Positions 31,880-42,727 of a stretch of DNA of 64,000 nt are shown piece after piece. A model generated the notes under the pieces. It saw only the letters and a list, made by a program, of their open reading frames with translations. It was not told the origin of the DNA and made no database searches. Origin of the DNA: Poa pratensis (lineage: Eukaryota > Streptophyta > Magnoliopsida > Poales > Poaceae); the NCBI GenBank assembly GCA_947311845.1, contig CAMZMU010000063.1, positions 126,206,914-126,270,913 of the forward strand, given 5' to 3'. A program made the position numbers and the translations under genes. Position 1 is the stretch's first letter; the number at the start of each line of letters is the position of its first letter.

Positions 31880-33492
31880 TGATACGTCTCAAACGTATCT
31901 ATAATTTCTGATGTTCCATGTTGATATTATACCAATTGTTACATGTTTTATATACACTTCATAGCATTTTTATGCATTTTCTGGGACTAACCTATTAACA
32001 AGATGCCACAGTGCCAGTTCCTGTTTTCTGCTGTTTTTGTATTCCAGAAAAGCTAGTCTGGAAATATTCTCGGAATTGGACGAAACTTGGACAGAACCTC
32101 CTATTTTTCCAACACGAAGACGGAGTCCAGAGGAGACACGGAGGGGAGCCACGTGGCGCCCACACCATGGGGCCCGCGGGCCCACCCCAACCGCGCCGTG
32201 GGGTGGTGTGGGGCCCTCGTGGCTCCGCAGCCGCCGCCCTTTCGCCTATTTATTCCTCCCGACGCGAAAACCCTAGATACCCGAGCCATTATCCACGAAA
32301 AGTTCCAGAGACGCCGCCGCCGTCAACCCTAGCTCGGGAGGGTTCAGAAGCTCTTCCCGGCACCCTGCCGGAGAGGGGAATCATCACCGGAGGGCTCTAC
32401 ATCACCATGCCTGCCTCCGGAGTGATGCGTGAGTAGTTCATCCTTGGACTACGGGTCCATGGCAGTAGCTAGATGGTTGTCTCTCCACTTTATGCTATCA
32501 TGTTTAGATCTTGTGAGCTGCCTATCATGATCAAGATCATCTTATTGTAATGCTACATGTTGTGTTTGCTGGGATCCGATGAATATTGAATACTATGTCA
32601 AGTTGATTATCAATCTATCTTATATGTTATTTATGATCTTGCATGCTTTCCGTTACTAGTAGATGCTTTGGCCAAGTAGATGCTTGTAACTCCAAGAGTG
32701 AGTATTTATGCTAGATAGTGGGTTCATGCCTCCGGTAATCTGGGAGAGTGACAATAACTTCTAAGATTGTGGATGTGCTGTTGCCACTAGGGATAAAATA
32801 ACCGATGCTTAGCTTAAGGGTACGCCGTTAGGTCTAATGCATTTGTTTACTTTACGCACATTACTTAATGCAATTATCCGTTGCTTGCAACTTAATACCA
32901 ACGGGGAACTCGGTATGACAACCTGGCGGTGGATTATTAGTCATAGACTTTGTTGGATAACGGTCTATGTATTTTGTCGTAATGCCCACATGAATATCAT
33001 AGTAATCATCATGTCATATATATGCATTGTTATGCGCTCAATATTTTGTCAATTGCCCAGCTGTAATTTGTTCACCCAGCATGTTAGTTATCTGTTATGG
33101 AGAGACACCACTAGTGAACTGTGGACCCCGGTCCATTCTTTTACACTGATAATACAACCAACTGCAAACACTGTTCCTTTTCATTCTCTGCAATTTACTA
33201 CTGTTTTCCACACCATACGTTTAATCCTTTGTTTTCAGCAAGCCGGTGAGATTGACAACCTCACTGTTTCGTTGGGGCAAAGTAGTTTGATTGTGTTGTG
33301 TGCAGATTCCACGTTGGCGCCGGATTCCCTGGTATTGCGCCGTGCCATATTCCGCCACCAACAACCTTCAGAAGTGATTTCTTCTCCTACTGGTTCGATT
33401 AAACCTTGGTTTCATACTGAGGGAAACTGCTGCTACACTGCTTTATACCTTCCTCTTGGGGTCTCCCAGCGAACGTGTGATCCACGCAATCA
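31880..33492 (+). repeat. 3' LTR
   Basis: 1613 bp, near-identical to the 5' LTR. It carries a 15-bp insertion around gcgccgtgccatatt near 33337, which accounts for most of the length difference. Confidence 0.93.
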
Positions 33493-33497
33493 CAGAT

Positions 33498-34655
33498 CTA
33501 GATTTTTTGTCTCCCTCATATATAAAAATATTGTATGCAGAGCACATATAGATTTATATGTAAGATTTTTTAATGTTTATTAAACTTAACAATATGAGTT
33601 TTTTGCAGTTATCTGAAAATTATGACCTATAAGGAGCACGGGATCCAACACATTGAACTTGCATGCTTCGCTTATTTTCCCTCTTGTAATCTGTCAAGGA
33701 GAACTTGTAATTTTGGGATCCCAACAATTGTTAAAATTTACATTTGCTCCAAAAGCATCCGCATTTTGATAGCAACGGTGCCAACAAATGTGTTGTAGCA
33801 CCACTGCTAAACTTAGCAAGGAATGCGAAAGCTGAAAAAATGCTTTAAATTGTTTTCACATGCTTTAGCAACTTATAAGAAATAGAGGTGAACATAAAGA
33901 TAACATATATGTCAAATTTAACCTCTAATTTATGGGCGTTGGGATGTGGATGCTCTAGCCCCAATATCATAAATTGTTTATCCTCGTTGTAAACCAGTCG
34001 ATATTTGATCCTTTGTCTCGTCGCATACATTTTTCAATTATGATGTCGCGGTAGTTCCATATATGAAATCTCAGTAAGCACAAAAAATTGTCGCAAATTA
34101 CTAAACAAAGGATCATGGAAGAATAAGTTGTTCTCGCTTGTCAATTATTTGAAGAAAAAATGGTGGTAAATGGATAAAGTTTCTGAAAGCAAGCATGAAG
34201 GCTTTCTAAATAAATTAGTTTCGAACATAAGAACCTTGTTAAATGAAGATTTGCAAGAAAATATATTTGCCAAATGAAATACATTTGGGAAATACTCTCG
34301 AAAAGTTGAAAATATAAGAGTTTTAAAAGGGAGAAAGTGAAAAACAATTGGTATTCCGACCATGTTTCATGTTGGTCCTGAATAATTATGAGTGGCATGC
34401 ATTTTTTTTAATTCCTAACCTTTGTAACATTATGTAAACATTTATTTCCCAACAATTTCTATTTCAATTACCCCTCACCACAAAACATATTTAATTACCC
34501 TCTTTTAGTATTAAATAATGAGTAGAATGTCTTACTCTCACAACCATATTGATGCCATTCAAATATTACCTCTGCTAGCTAGGCTAGCAAATGGATAAGC
34601 TCTGGCATGCAACTTTATTGTCAAGATACATAACTACGATATACGCTACTATGTA
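33498..34655. other. AT-rich intergenic DNA
   Basis: Nothing recognised; only short frames without domains. Confidence 0.3.
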
Positions 34656-34803
34656 GTCCCTCCGTTCCATAATATAAGATGTTATAGACATTCCAATGTT
34701 GACAAAATACGGAGAAAAATGAGGGAACTAGCCACTAAAATACTTCTAGATACGTACGAATCAAGAAAAAGCTAAAAGGTCTTATATTTAGAAACGAAGG
34801 GAG
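34656..34803. mobile_element. Stowaway MITE
   Basis: Ends gtccctccgttccataatat and the complementary ...tatttagaaacgaagggag are flanked by TA (34654-34655, 34804-34805). Length 148 bp. Confidence 0.88.
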
Positions 34804-34879
34804 TAGTTGACGAAATCTACCCGACTTGGTCCACCGACAACCCTTCTAAAGAAAATTCACAAACCTGAAGGAAGGAAAA

Positions 34880-35135
34880 ATTAAAAAATTTCCAAGGCTC
34901 AAAACGTTGTGCGAAAGGACATTGAGCGGACATTTGGAGTGTTGCAAGTTAGGTTTGCTATTGTGCTTGGACATAATCACTTTTGAGACCAAAAGAGTTT
35001 GGGAGACATGTTTTGTGATCCTGCACAACATGATCACAAAAATTAGAGGGGACATGGGGTGAACTACCAATACCCTGGCGTTGGGAGTCTTGTCGTCAAC
35101 CAACAGATCGAAGACTCGGATGCCCATATTAGCTT
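34880..35135 (+). pseudogene. PIF/Harbinger transposase relic
   Basis: Frames read in series give RKDIERTFGVLQVRFAIVLG, then FGDQ/DQKSLGDM-like sequence and EDSDAHI. RKD-ERAFGVLQ-RFAI is the conserved block around the catalytic Glu of PIF/Harbinger DDE transposases. A stop and frameshifts follow within 60 codons. The N-terminal catalytic part and termini are not seen. Confidence 0.7.
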
Positions 35136-36700
35136 TAGGAGGATCATATTGAGCATCAATGAACTATACATGGTCGTTGATTTTATGCATTTAATGTTGT
35201 TTACCCTATGTTATATTTGTTTATATGCTTGGAATGTCTATTTTTCTATCACATATGAACTATTTGTGATTGTTTTACAATGAGAAGTTATTGTGTTTAG
35301 ATTTTAAAAGTTGCTAAAATTTATTCGAGTTCCTTTTGGATGTCAAATGGTGTGTGTACGATCAAACACTCAGAAAACAAAAGCATAAAACTGAAATATA
35401 GAGGCCTGGTTTAGGGAGAGTGCTGCCAATCTGCCATATAGAAGTAGAAGCTGTATAAAAGCGGGTTTGACCTTATTAGCTTTAAAGAAGGTAGCATTAG
35501 TGTTGCAAATCTGCCACGTGGGATAATGTCGTGGGTTGCTCTGATGCACCTACTCAGGGCCTTTTTCATTCAAAGATTTTCATATTGGACGACTGAAATT
35601 TGTAGAATTTTCCGCCGTGTGGTTGTTCGATTTGCAGGGGATTGAATTTCATAGGAAACCATTTGCACTACACTTAGTAGGAAATCTAACATCCACTCAA
35701 CACCTTTGTAAGATCCTTTGTTTTTCTTTGTTGGAATCAATCAAGTTTTGAACCATATAAAACTATGTATAATTAAAATGGACATAACTACAATCCTACG
35801 TTTTTTCTAGTGCAAACGATGAATGAGTACTCGCATGGCATTTGAACCAAAAATGAAGGTGAGATCTGTAGCTGCATGCACGCGTCAGGTGGCGGCGGCC
35901 CGGGAGGGCGGATCCTCCAAAGCCATTGGAGCTCGCAGCCTGCAGCTCCAGCATTCATCACCTGACCGGATCCGCGCTCGGAACTCGAGGCAAGCCATCT
36001 TTGGATTTTGCATGCTGAGGATCTGGATCCCTTCTCTCTCTCACTTTTACAATTTGCCTGAGTACTTACCTAAACGGCTTGGCCAACACCATTTTGACAC
36101 AGCAAAGTTCAGAATCGCAGGAAAGTTCAGATACGAGTATAGCTAGAACTATAGATAATCCCTGCACTGCATGTAAATATACGGCCGAGAATGTATTACA
36201 GTATTTCTATTTAGCACTTGATTGCAGGGATGCAAATGTTGTGTTATGCATTTGCGTCACCACCCGCTAAAAGCCTGAAACCTGAAAATGACTTGACACG
36301 CCGGGCCGGCGGCAGTTAACACACAGGCCTGGGCTTCATCGTCACTGTACCAAGTACCACGCACCATGCATGCACATCGGTGCAGCGGTACGTACACCCT
36401 TCTCCGGCCGGCCATGCGAAACAAGTAAACCCATCCAAATCTGCGATCACGTACGCTCTCGCTCCGGCAGCAGGAGCAGGCCATGGACACGCGGCGCTCA
36501 TGATTGCCTAGGCGAGAACAAGGACTAGCAAACAACGACCATCTTCAGAATCTCTCTCTCGCTGATCACTTGCATATGCATGCCTGCCTGGGTGGTCGAT
36601 CGATGAACAAGAAGCCAGCTAGGATGCCCAAAAAGCTGGAGGAATAAGCACTGGATCTAGTGTTTGACTGTTTGCCCTGTTTGTTGGTGCAAGATCGATA
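35136..36700. other. Intergenic, no gene recognised
   Basis: Open frames such as 35823-36146 lack recognisable domains. 35560-35830 resembles a decayed MITE (attttcatattgg, ataggaaacc), but the ends are unclear. Confidence 0.3.
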
Positions 36701-37245
36701 TGAGCATGAGACCAGATGTGACAAGATATACATTTAAGCTAGCTTGCAATCTTGTGATGTATTATGTATATCATCCATAATGATCACTCCTTGCTTAACT
36801 TAAGCACAGTGCATGTCAGCAATGCAATGCATCCATGAGCATGAGAGGTTGGCATTGCACACACCACACATGACAATTCATGGCAGCCAAGATGATAATG
36901 GCAGCGAAGAAATTAACCAGGACTGCTGTTTACTCTGAACGATCACGAGCAGTGAAGCTAGCTAGCATGAGACTAGACGTGACAAGTCCATGCTGCTTAA
37001 TGCTTATACACTTAAGCATGCATTCCTGTACTGTATATAACCAGGGATGATCACGTGCTTTTGAACTTAATTACACAGTGCATGTCAGCAATGCAACACA
37101 TGCATGAGCATGAGACGTTAGCATTACACACCACGCATGACAATTCATGTCAGCGGAGATGATAATTGCAGCCAAGAAATTAAGCACGACTGCTGGTTAA
37201 TGTCATCTGATCGATCACTATCAACGAGCAGTGAAGCTAGCGAGC
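36701..37245. repeat. Tandem duplication, about 265-bp period
   Basis: 36701-36964 and 36965-37245 share cagtgcatgtcagcaatgca, ccatgagcatgaga-like, acaattcatg.cagc, gatgataat.gcagc.aagaaatta, and gagcagtgaagctagc in order. Non-coding and diverged. Confidence 0.7.
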
Positions 37246-38522
37246 TAGTGGCTTCTGGTTCGTCTCCTGTAAGCTGTACTACTCCGAGCTAGCTAGATAG
37301 CTAGATATAGCTGAGTGATAAAAAACAAGTAGCTGCTAGTTCGAGTTTGAGGTTACTCAGATCCATCGATGCGCGACGGGAAGTACGCTGGCCTAAGCAT
37401 ACACTCGCTCCGATCAGGGAGTAGCTACGTGTAGCGCTAGCTAGCCAGCTAAACATGTGACTAGTTATACTGTCAAGCTGTCGTCGTCAACGTCGTCGAT
37501 CCCATCTTCTTCTCCAGCGCACGCATAATGGTTTCTGCGGCGCATGCGTCGCCGGTGTACGGCGTCAGCCATCACGGCCGCCGCAACATTATTCGTGAAT
37601 CTTCCGGCGTCTCCCGAGATCTCATTATTAGCCTGCCGGCCACATGAACTGTCTGCAGCCTGCATGCGTAAGCACTACATATATCTATATGGTCCTGCAG
37701 CTTGTTGCTGATGCATGGCGCCATTGGTCGATCGTTATCTGGTGAACCGGGCTAGCAGCCAAGCCAGCTTCTGCCCAGCTAGCCACAATCCCTGGCGCGC
37801 GGGCTAACAACGACAGATGAAACGCTCAGCTAGCTAACCTCAGTTACCTGTGGCAAGTTGATGAAATGCCCAGGCTAGCTAACCTCAATTACCTGTGGTA
37901 AGTTGAAGGCTAGTTCTCCTCCAGGTTTCCTGCTGAAAATAAGCTCCGGCCGGCCGGGTAATTCTGATCTAGGTCGATCTTGCATGCATCGCCATGGCCG
38001 TCGACGAGGGAAAGGACACACGAAGGTGCCACTCAGGCCGTCCGTGCATACATATCAGGGTAGATCATTGGATGCTACTGAAGCGGGTACCAGTCCGTAT
38101 GTTGGAGTTACGAGAGATGGATCTCGATCGAGCTGATGGAGCAGTGCCGCATCGAGATCGGAGCGAGTTACTACAGTACCGATGATGCGTACGGTTACTG
38201 TGACTGCAGGCAAAGTACGGATACGTACGGGCCTTCGTCTTTGGGCGATCGAGCAGTGGCTCTGATGTGCAGTTAAGTAGAGCATGCGTGCATGCAGGGC
38301 TTGGCATTGGCAGCGAGCTACGAATGCTGGATTCAATTCATCGCACGCGCGCACGGATTCTTAACGCTAGTTCCTTCTTCTGCATGTTCTCGTGTTCATT
38401 AATTCACTTCTTCAGACAGATGCATGGTCGACGCACCAAGAATTATACATGCATGCTCGGGTTTGCATGCACTGCACAAGCATAGGATTCTGTCAGTGAT
38501 CAGCGTACGTGTACATGCATGT
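37246..38522. other. Intergenic, rich in GCTAGC and TGCATG motifs
   Basis: No gene confidently seen. A 66-codon minus-strand frame (37665-37465) ends with an acidic tail, but it has no signal peptide or known peptide motif. Confidence 0.3.
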
Positions 38523-38534
38523 GTACGCGCATTT

Positions 38535-39281
38535 TGAAAGGACGCAGGAGAGCAGCGATTTTCGTTGATAGAAGAACAAGTTACAAGGAACTTAACGGTA
38601 AGAAAGTACAGGGGTGGCAATTGCCAGAACGATCGGAACTACTCGCGATCCCGTAGGTGGCGGCAACCCGCCAACCCCCAAGATGACCTCTCTTCTAACA
38701 CGTCTTGGAGCACTGCCGTCGTTGGGCGATCAATCTCACGGAACACATGCGCATTGCGCTCCCGCCAGATGGCCCAAATAACCATCAGTGCCATGGACTT
38801 GCAGGTCTTGGCCGCGGCCCCGGAGGTGGAGGAGAGCTGAAGCAGCCAATCCGTGAGCGACCGCACCGGGTTCGTCCAAGAAGGTGGGGCGAAGGAGGCC
38901 AGGTTGAAGCGAGTAGCCACCAAAGCCCAGAGGGAACGCGACCACGGGCATTCAACCAGCAGGTGCTCCACCGTCTCGAGGTTGCGACGGCAAAGCTGAC
39001 AGAAATAGCAATTGGGCCATTGCCGCGCCATTAGACGATCCGCCGTGAGGACACGGTTCTACACCATGAGCCAAGTCAGGAGCCGATGTTTCGCCGGCGC
39101 CCACGCCAGCCAAATTGGCGCGACCAGCGGAGAGGCCAGCGAGCCGACAAACTGCAGCCTGTAGGCTGACGCCACGGAGAAAGAGCCGGAATCCGTACAG
39201 CGCCAGGAGAAGACGTCGGCCGTGCCGTCACCGAGGTTCACAGCTGCGGCCGCCTGCCAGAGATGCACGAACGCCGGTAGC
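38535..39281 (-). mobile_element. 5'-truncated LINE fragment with 12-bp TSD
   Basis: gtacgcgcattt flanks the segment at 38523-38534 and 39282-39293. On the minus strand the frames 39268-39059 (VFSWRCTDSGSFSVASAYRL, PAKHRLLTWL) and 39031-38639 (CQLCRRNLETVEHLLVECPW, AIWRERNAHVFREID) are the C-terminal zinc-binding zf-RVT region of plant LINE ORF2. A stop separates them. Everything upstream (RT, endonuclease) was never copied or was lost by 5' truncation. Confidence 0.85.
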
Positions 39282-39295
39282 GTACGCGCATTTCA

Positions 39296-39564
39296 GACTA
39301 GCCATAGTGAGTAGTATCATACACTAGTATCATGCATATGATACTAGTCTATGTTACTAGTTCCATAGTGGGTAGTAACATATTTATGGTATCATATACT
39401 AGTGTATTTATTAGGTTGCATACATATCTTGTCTTGAAATCCGTTATGTTACGGTATCTATCTATGATATCACTACCATCTCTCTCCTCATTAACTATAG
39501 TGACACGTCAACTTTTTGCCAACGTGGCATGCATGATACTACCTATGTCCCACTATAGCTAGTC
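39296..39564. mobile_element. MITE with GACTAGC ends and 3-bp TSD TCA
   Basis: Ends gactagccatagtg and cactatagctagtc are inverted repeats, flanked by tca at 39293-39295 and 39565-39567. It contains a strong internal hairpin (actagtatcat/atgatactagt at 39323-39348). The 3-bp duplication points to PIF/Harbinger-like, but TCA is not the usual TWA. It lies two bases after the target duplication of the LINE fragment. Confidence 0.65.
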
Positions 39565-39755
39565 TCAGTAGAATACGGCGGCCGGCCAGGGAAGAAGGAC
39601 CCCTACCAGCAGCTACGTGCGCGCAGCAGCTGGGAATCATTTCCACGACGACGTCCGAACAAATCCGTTCACTGCCGCATGCAGCGAGATTCACGCACGG
39701 ATGAACTGACTGCAGTGCATGCAGATGCAGTACGTAAATCCTATCCACGCACGGA

Positions 39756-40791
39756 GAGTTGTTAGCATAAAACCGTCACTCTACAAATTCAATTGCGAAA
39801 AACCACCACGTTTGGTTCCAATCTCAGAAAACCACCACATTTTGGTGCGGCCGTTGCGAAATGCACTGATTTGTGGTTGATAGCGAATTGACGGGCAAAC
39901 TGATAGGTGGGACCCACCCGTCAGGCTGACGTGGCACGGGACATTAAAAACTGGATGAGATGGACGTGTGCCCCACCTGTCAGCGCAATTTAAAAAACAA
40001 GAAAACCTTTTCTCCCTGTTGACCGCCGTGCGGCGAGGTCCGCCAACTCCACTCGGCCGGCGCGAGCACGGCGGCGGCGGCGAGGTCTCGGACGGAGGGA
40101 CGAGAGCACGGTGGTGGCACGGAAGAGCACGGCGGCGGCTAAGTCGTGGGCGGGAGCATGGCGGTGGCAAGGTCGCGGACAGACGGACGGACGGGAGCAC
40201 GGCGACAGCGGCGAGGTCGCGGACGGACGGACCGTGCCGGCTGCTCGCCCACCGTGCTCGCCGCGCCTCCGCCCGCCCCGGCCCCTGCTCGCCGCACCGC
40301 ACCGGCCGCCCCTGCTCGCCGCTCCTCCGCTAGCTGCGTCCCTGCTCGCCGCGCCCTACGCGGCCTTTCGTAGCCGCGCCGCCGCCCGCTGCGCCCCTGC
40401 TCGCCCACCGTGCTCGCCGCACCGCCGCCTGCCCCGACCCCTGCTCGCCGCCCCGCGCCGGCCACCACCCACGGCGGCGGATGCCGGTGAGGAGGTTCCC
40501 CGCCCGAGCAGTCCTTCATCTCCACGGTTGACTTTTTTTTATTCTGCCAGTTTTGATTTCTTTTAATTGGCTGACAAGTGGGTGTCAGATTCAGCCCAAC
40601 AAATTTGACCAAATAATTGCCACGTCAGCCTGACGGGTGGGTCCTACCTGTCAGTTTGCCCGTCAATTCGCTATCAACCATGAATCAGTGCATTTCGCAT
40701 CGGCTGCACCAAAATGTGCTAGTTTTCTGAGATTGAAACCAAAAGTGGTGGTTTTTCGCAATTGAATTTATAGAGTGGTGGCTAACAACTC
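39756..40791. mobile_element. Mutator-like element with 9-bp TSD and GC-rich cargo
   Basis: A perfect 9-bp direct repeat acgcacgga (39747-39755 and 40792-40800) bounds an element starting gagttgttagc and ending gctaacaactc. The terminal inverted repeats are about 180 bp (39756-39936, 40617-40791) and highly similar. Element length is 1036 bp. The core (about 40020-40530) is very GC-rich, with long overlapping frames in Ala, Arg, Pro and Ser but no transposase or recognised domain. Either it is a Pack-MULE carrying captured GC-rich exon sequence, or low-complexity filler. Confidence 0.9.
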
Positions 40792-40800
40792 ACGCACGGA

Positions 40801-42110
40801 TCACGGCACGCTCGCTCGATTCCGCATGCATGCATGCGGCTATCTTTTCTTTCGCAGTCATTTCGCCCGCCGGCCCGCCGCTACCTGCGTGCCGTGCGTC
40901 CGCTCTCGCCGCCGGCCGCCGCGCGCAGTCCGGTCATGCCATGCATGGGCATTATCCTTTCCATGGATTTATTTTCCAGCGAAATACTGAATCGCAAAGC
41001 AAGTTTTTTTTATAGCATAAATCGCGAAGCAATCAGCGAGCAAAAGCAAGAGCCAGGGAGCAGCATCATGCACCTCCCAGAGCGATCAGAGAACGGGCCC
41101 GATCTCCCAGGCGAAGAGGAACAATTAACCATGGGCCCACAACAGTCGCAGTGGGCCCTGCGTACGAGCGCACACTTCAAAGCCCAGGGCCGCAGCCGCA
41201 GAGCCCATCCGGGCCCAGCAGCGGTTAATGGTGGCCCCGGCTCAGTCGACGTACGCAAAACTGTTTTCTGTACGCTATACCCCCACGTACGGTCATCCAG
41301 CTTCCCGCCTTCATGGGTGACTAGTTTCGGTTTTGTTTTCTTTTAACTCGCAGCCATCCGACGGCCATGATCAGCAAAGAAATCGAGACATGCTGACACG
41401 TACAGGCCGGCCTGCACGTGACCAAAGCCATGCGTGCCGGGCTTCATATATTGACAATGCATATGCTACAGCTTGTAGCAGCATCAGGGTCACCAATGGT
41501 ACTCATTATCTTGCAGAAGTTTTGAGTGTAGAATATGTCAAAGACCATTTTCCGGTGAAATTGCATTTCATTGATCCCACTAAGTACACGATCGAAAATA
41601 TAACAAAATCTTATAGATTTGTTTTACGAATCCGAATTTGCCGTAGTTTGATTGAAAATAAATGGAATGAGCTAAATATTTGTTGGATCTATAAAGAATG
41701 CTTCTGAAATAAAGCACAAAGCACGAGAGGTGCTAAGTACCGTGAACAACGGATGAGTGACTAGTAGGCCACAACACCGTTAGAAGAAATGTGTTATGTT
41801 TTCCGGGTTATTCCATGAACCGCCAACACTCATGGGTGTGGTTAACTTTCTTGGAGGCTTAGTTGTGGTTCTACTATCTATCTCCTCTTCCCGAGGTTTG
41901 GCTCGGAGAGAAACATCTGGTTCATTCTTTTCTGGCCTAGACAATGGTGTCATTCTAGCGTGTGGCTTCCTTTAAGACATTACTTTTTTAGCTGCCTTTG
42001 GGCTAAGGGTCCTTCGGTTGCCAGCTGGTTCATCTGGATACCGCCACATTTTTTGGTTAGGTGGGGTAACCCCTAATCCCATGGTGTCATATATATTTTG
42101 TGTGGCAAAA
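40801..42110. other. Intergenic; micro-insertion at 40990-41032
   Basis: Frames 40834-41346 and 41333-41707 have no recognisable domain, so they are left uncalled. Confidence 0.3.
40990..41032 (-). mobile_element. 17-bp micro-insertion with 13-bp TSD
   Basis: aatcgcaaagcaa (40990-41002) and aatcgcgaagcaa (41020-41032) differ by one base and flank gttttttttatagcata. The motif ttttttttatag is shared with the independent micro-insertion at 55030. Confidence 0.6.
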
Positions 42111-42727
42111 TGACAGATTGGAGAGTATCCATCCTTCGTCGGTCAACTTCGAGATTGTATTGCCTTCTTGTTGCTCCGTGTGCGCTGGGTAACGGTACTT
42201 TGCTAGTGACGTCGGTGTAACCGACTGACTGTTCTGACGACCGTTAAATCTTTGGCCGTCGACAATACGGTCGTAGGATCGCAATGCGAGAGGTGATGAC
42301 GTCGTGGGGATGCACGTTGGATTTCTACTATCATGACCAGGTGGATTGTTGTAATGAGTTTTCATCTTGATTAATTACTCCTAGGCCAATTATTTTAATT
42401 ACTCCCTCTGTTCCGCAATGACAATGGTGGAGAGTATCCATCGTGGGTCATCTTCGAGATTGTAGGTATTGCCTTCTTGTTGCTCTGTGTTGGCTGGGTA
42501 ACGGGACTTAGCTAGTGAGGTTGGTGTGACCGACTGACCGTTGTGATCACCGGGTAAATCTTTGGTCGTCGACGATAAGGTCATAGGATCGACAATGCGA
42601 GAGGCGATGACTTTGTGGGGATTCACGTTGGATTTGTGCTAGCATGACCGGGTGGATTGTTGTAATGAGTTTTCATCTTGATTAATTACTCCTAGGCAAA
42701 TTCTTTTAGTTACTCCCTCTGTTCTGT
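42111..42727. repeat. Tandem duplication, about 312-bp period
   Basis: 42115-42418 and 42428-42727 are strongly similar throughout: gagagtatccatc, gccttcttgttgctc, gtgaccgactgac-like, ggtggattgttgtaatgagt and ttaattactcctaggc. Each unit ends with tactccctctgttc, a Stowaway-like terminus. Confidence 0.8.

Larger units (their letters stand above)
26499..33492 (+). mobile_element. Complete non-autonomous gypsy-type LTR retrotransposon, TSD CAGAT
   Basis: LTRs 26499-28097 and 31880-33492 start TGATACGTCTC and end CAATCA. The target duplication CAGAT is at 26494-26498 and 33493-33497. A primer-binding site, a polypurine tract and a short gag/protease region are present, but no reverse transcriptase, RNase H or integrase is recognisable in the 3.8-kb interior, so it must depend on a relative. 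The LTRs differ by a 15-bp insertion, a 1-bp indel and only a handful of substitutions seen by eye, indicating recent insertion. The family name is left open. Confidence 0.92.

Noticed and set aside
32837..33583. 248-codon open frame
   Set aside because: Same LTR frame running through the 3' LTR end into flanking DNA.
37465..37665. 66-codon minus-strand frame considered as a small secreted peptide
   Set aside because: No signal peptide and no known peptide-hormone motif.
40111..40566. Ala/Pro/Arg-rich frame in the Mutator-like element
   Set aside because: Low complexity and open on both strands; not called as a gene without a parental match.
41333..41707. 124-codon frame
   Set aside because: No recognisable domain and no supporting gene structure.
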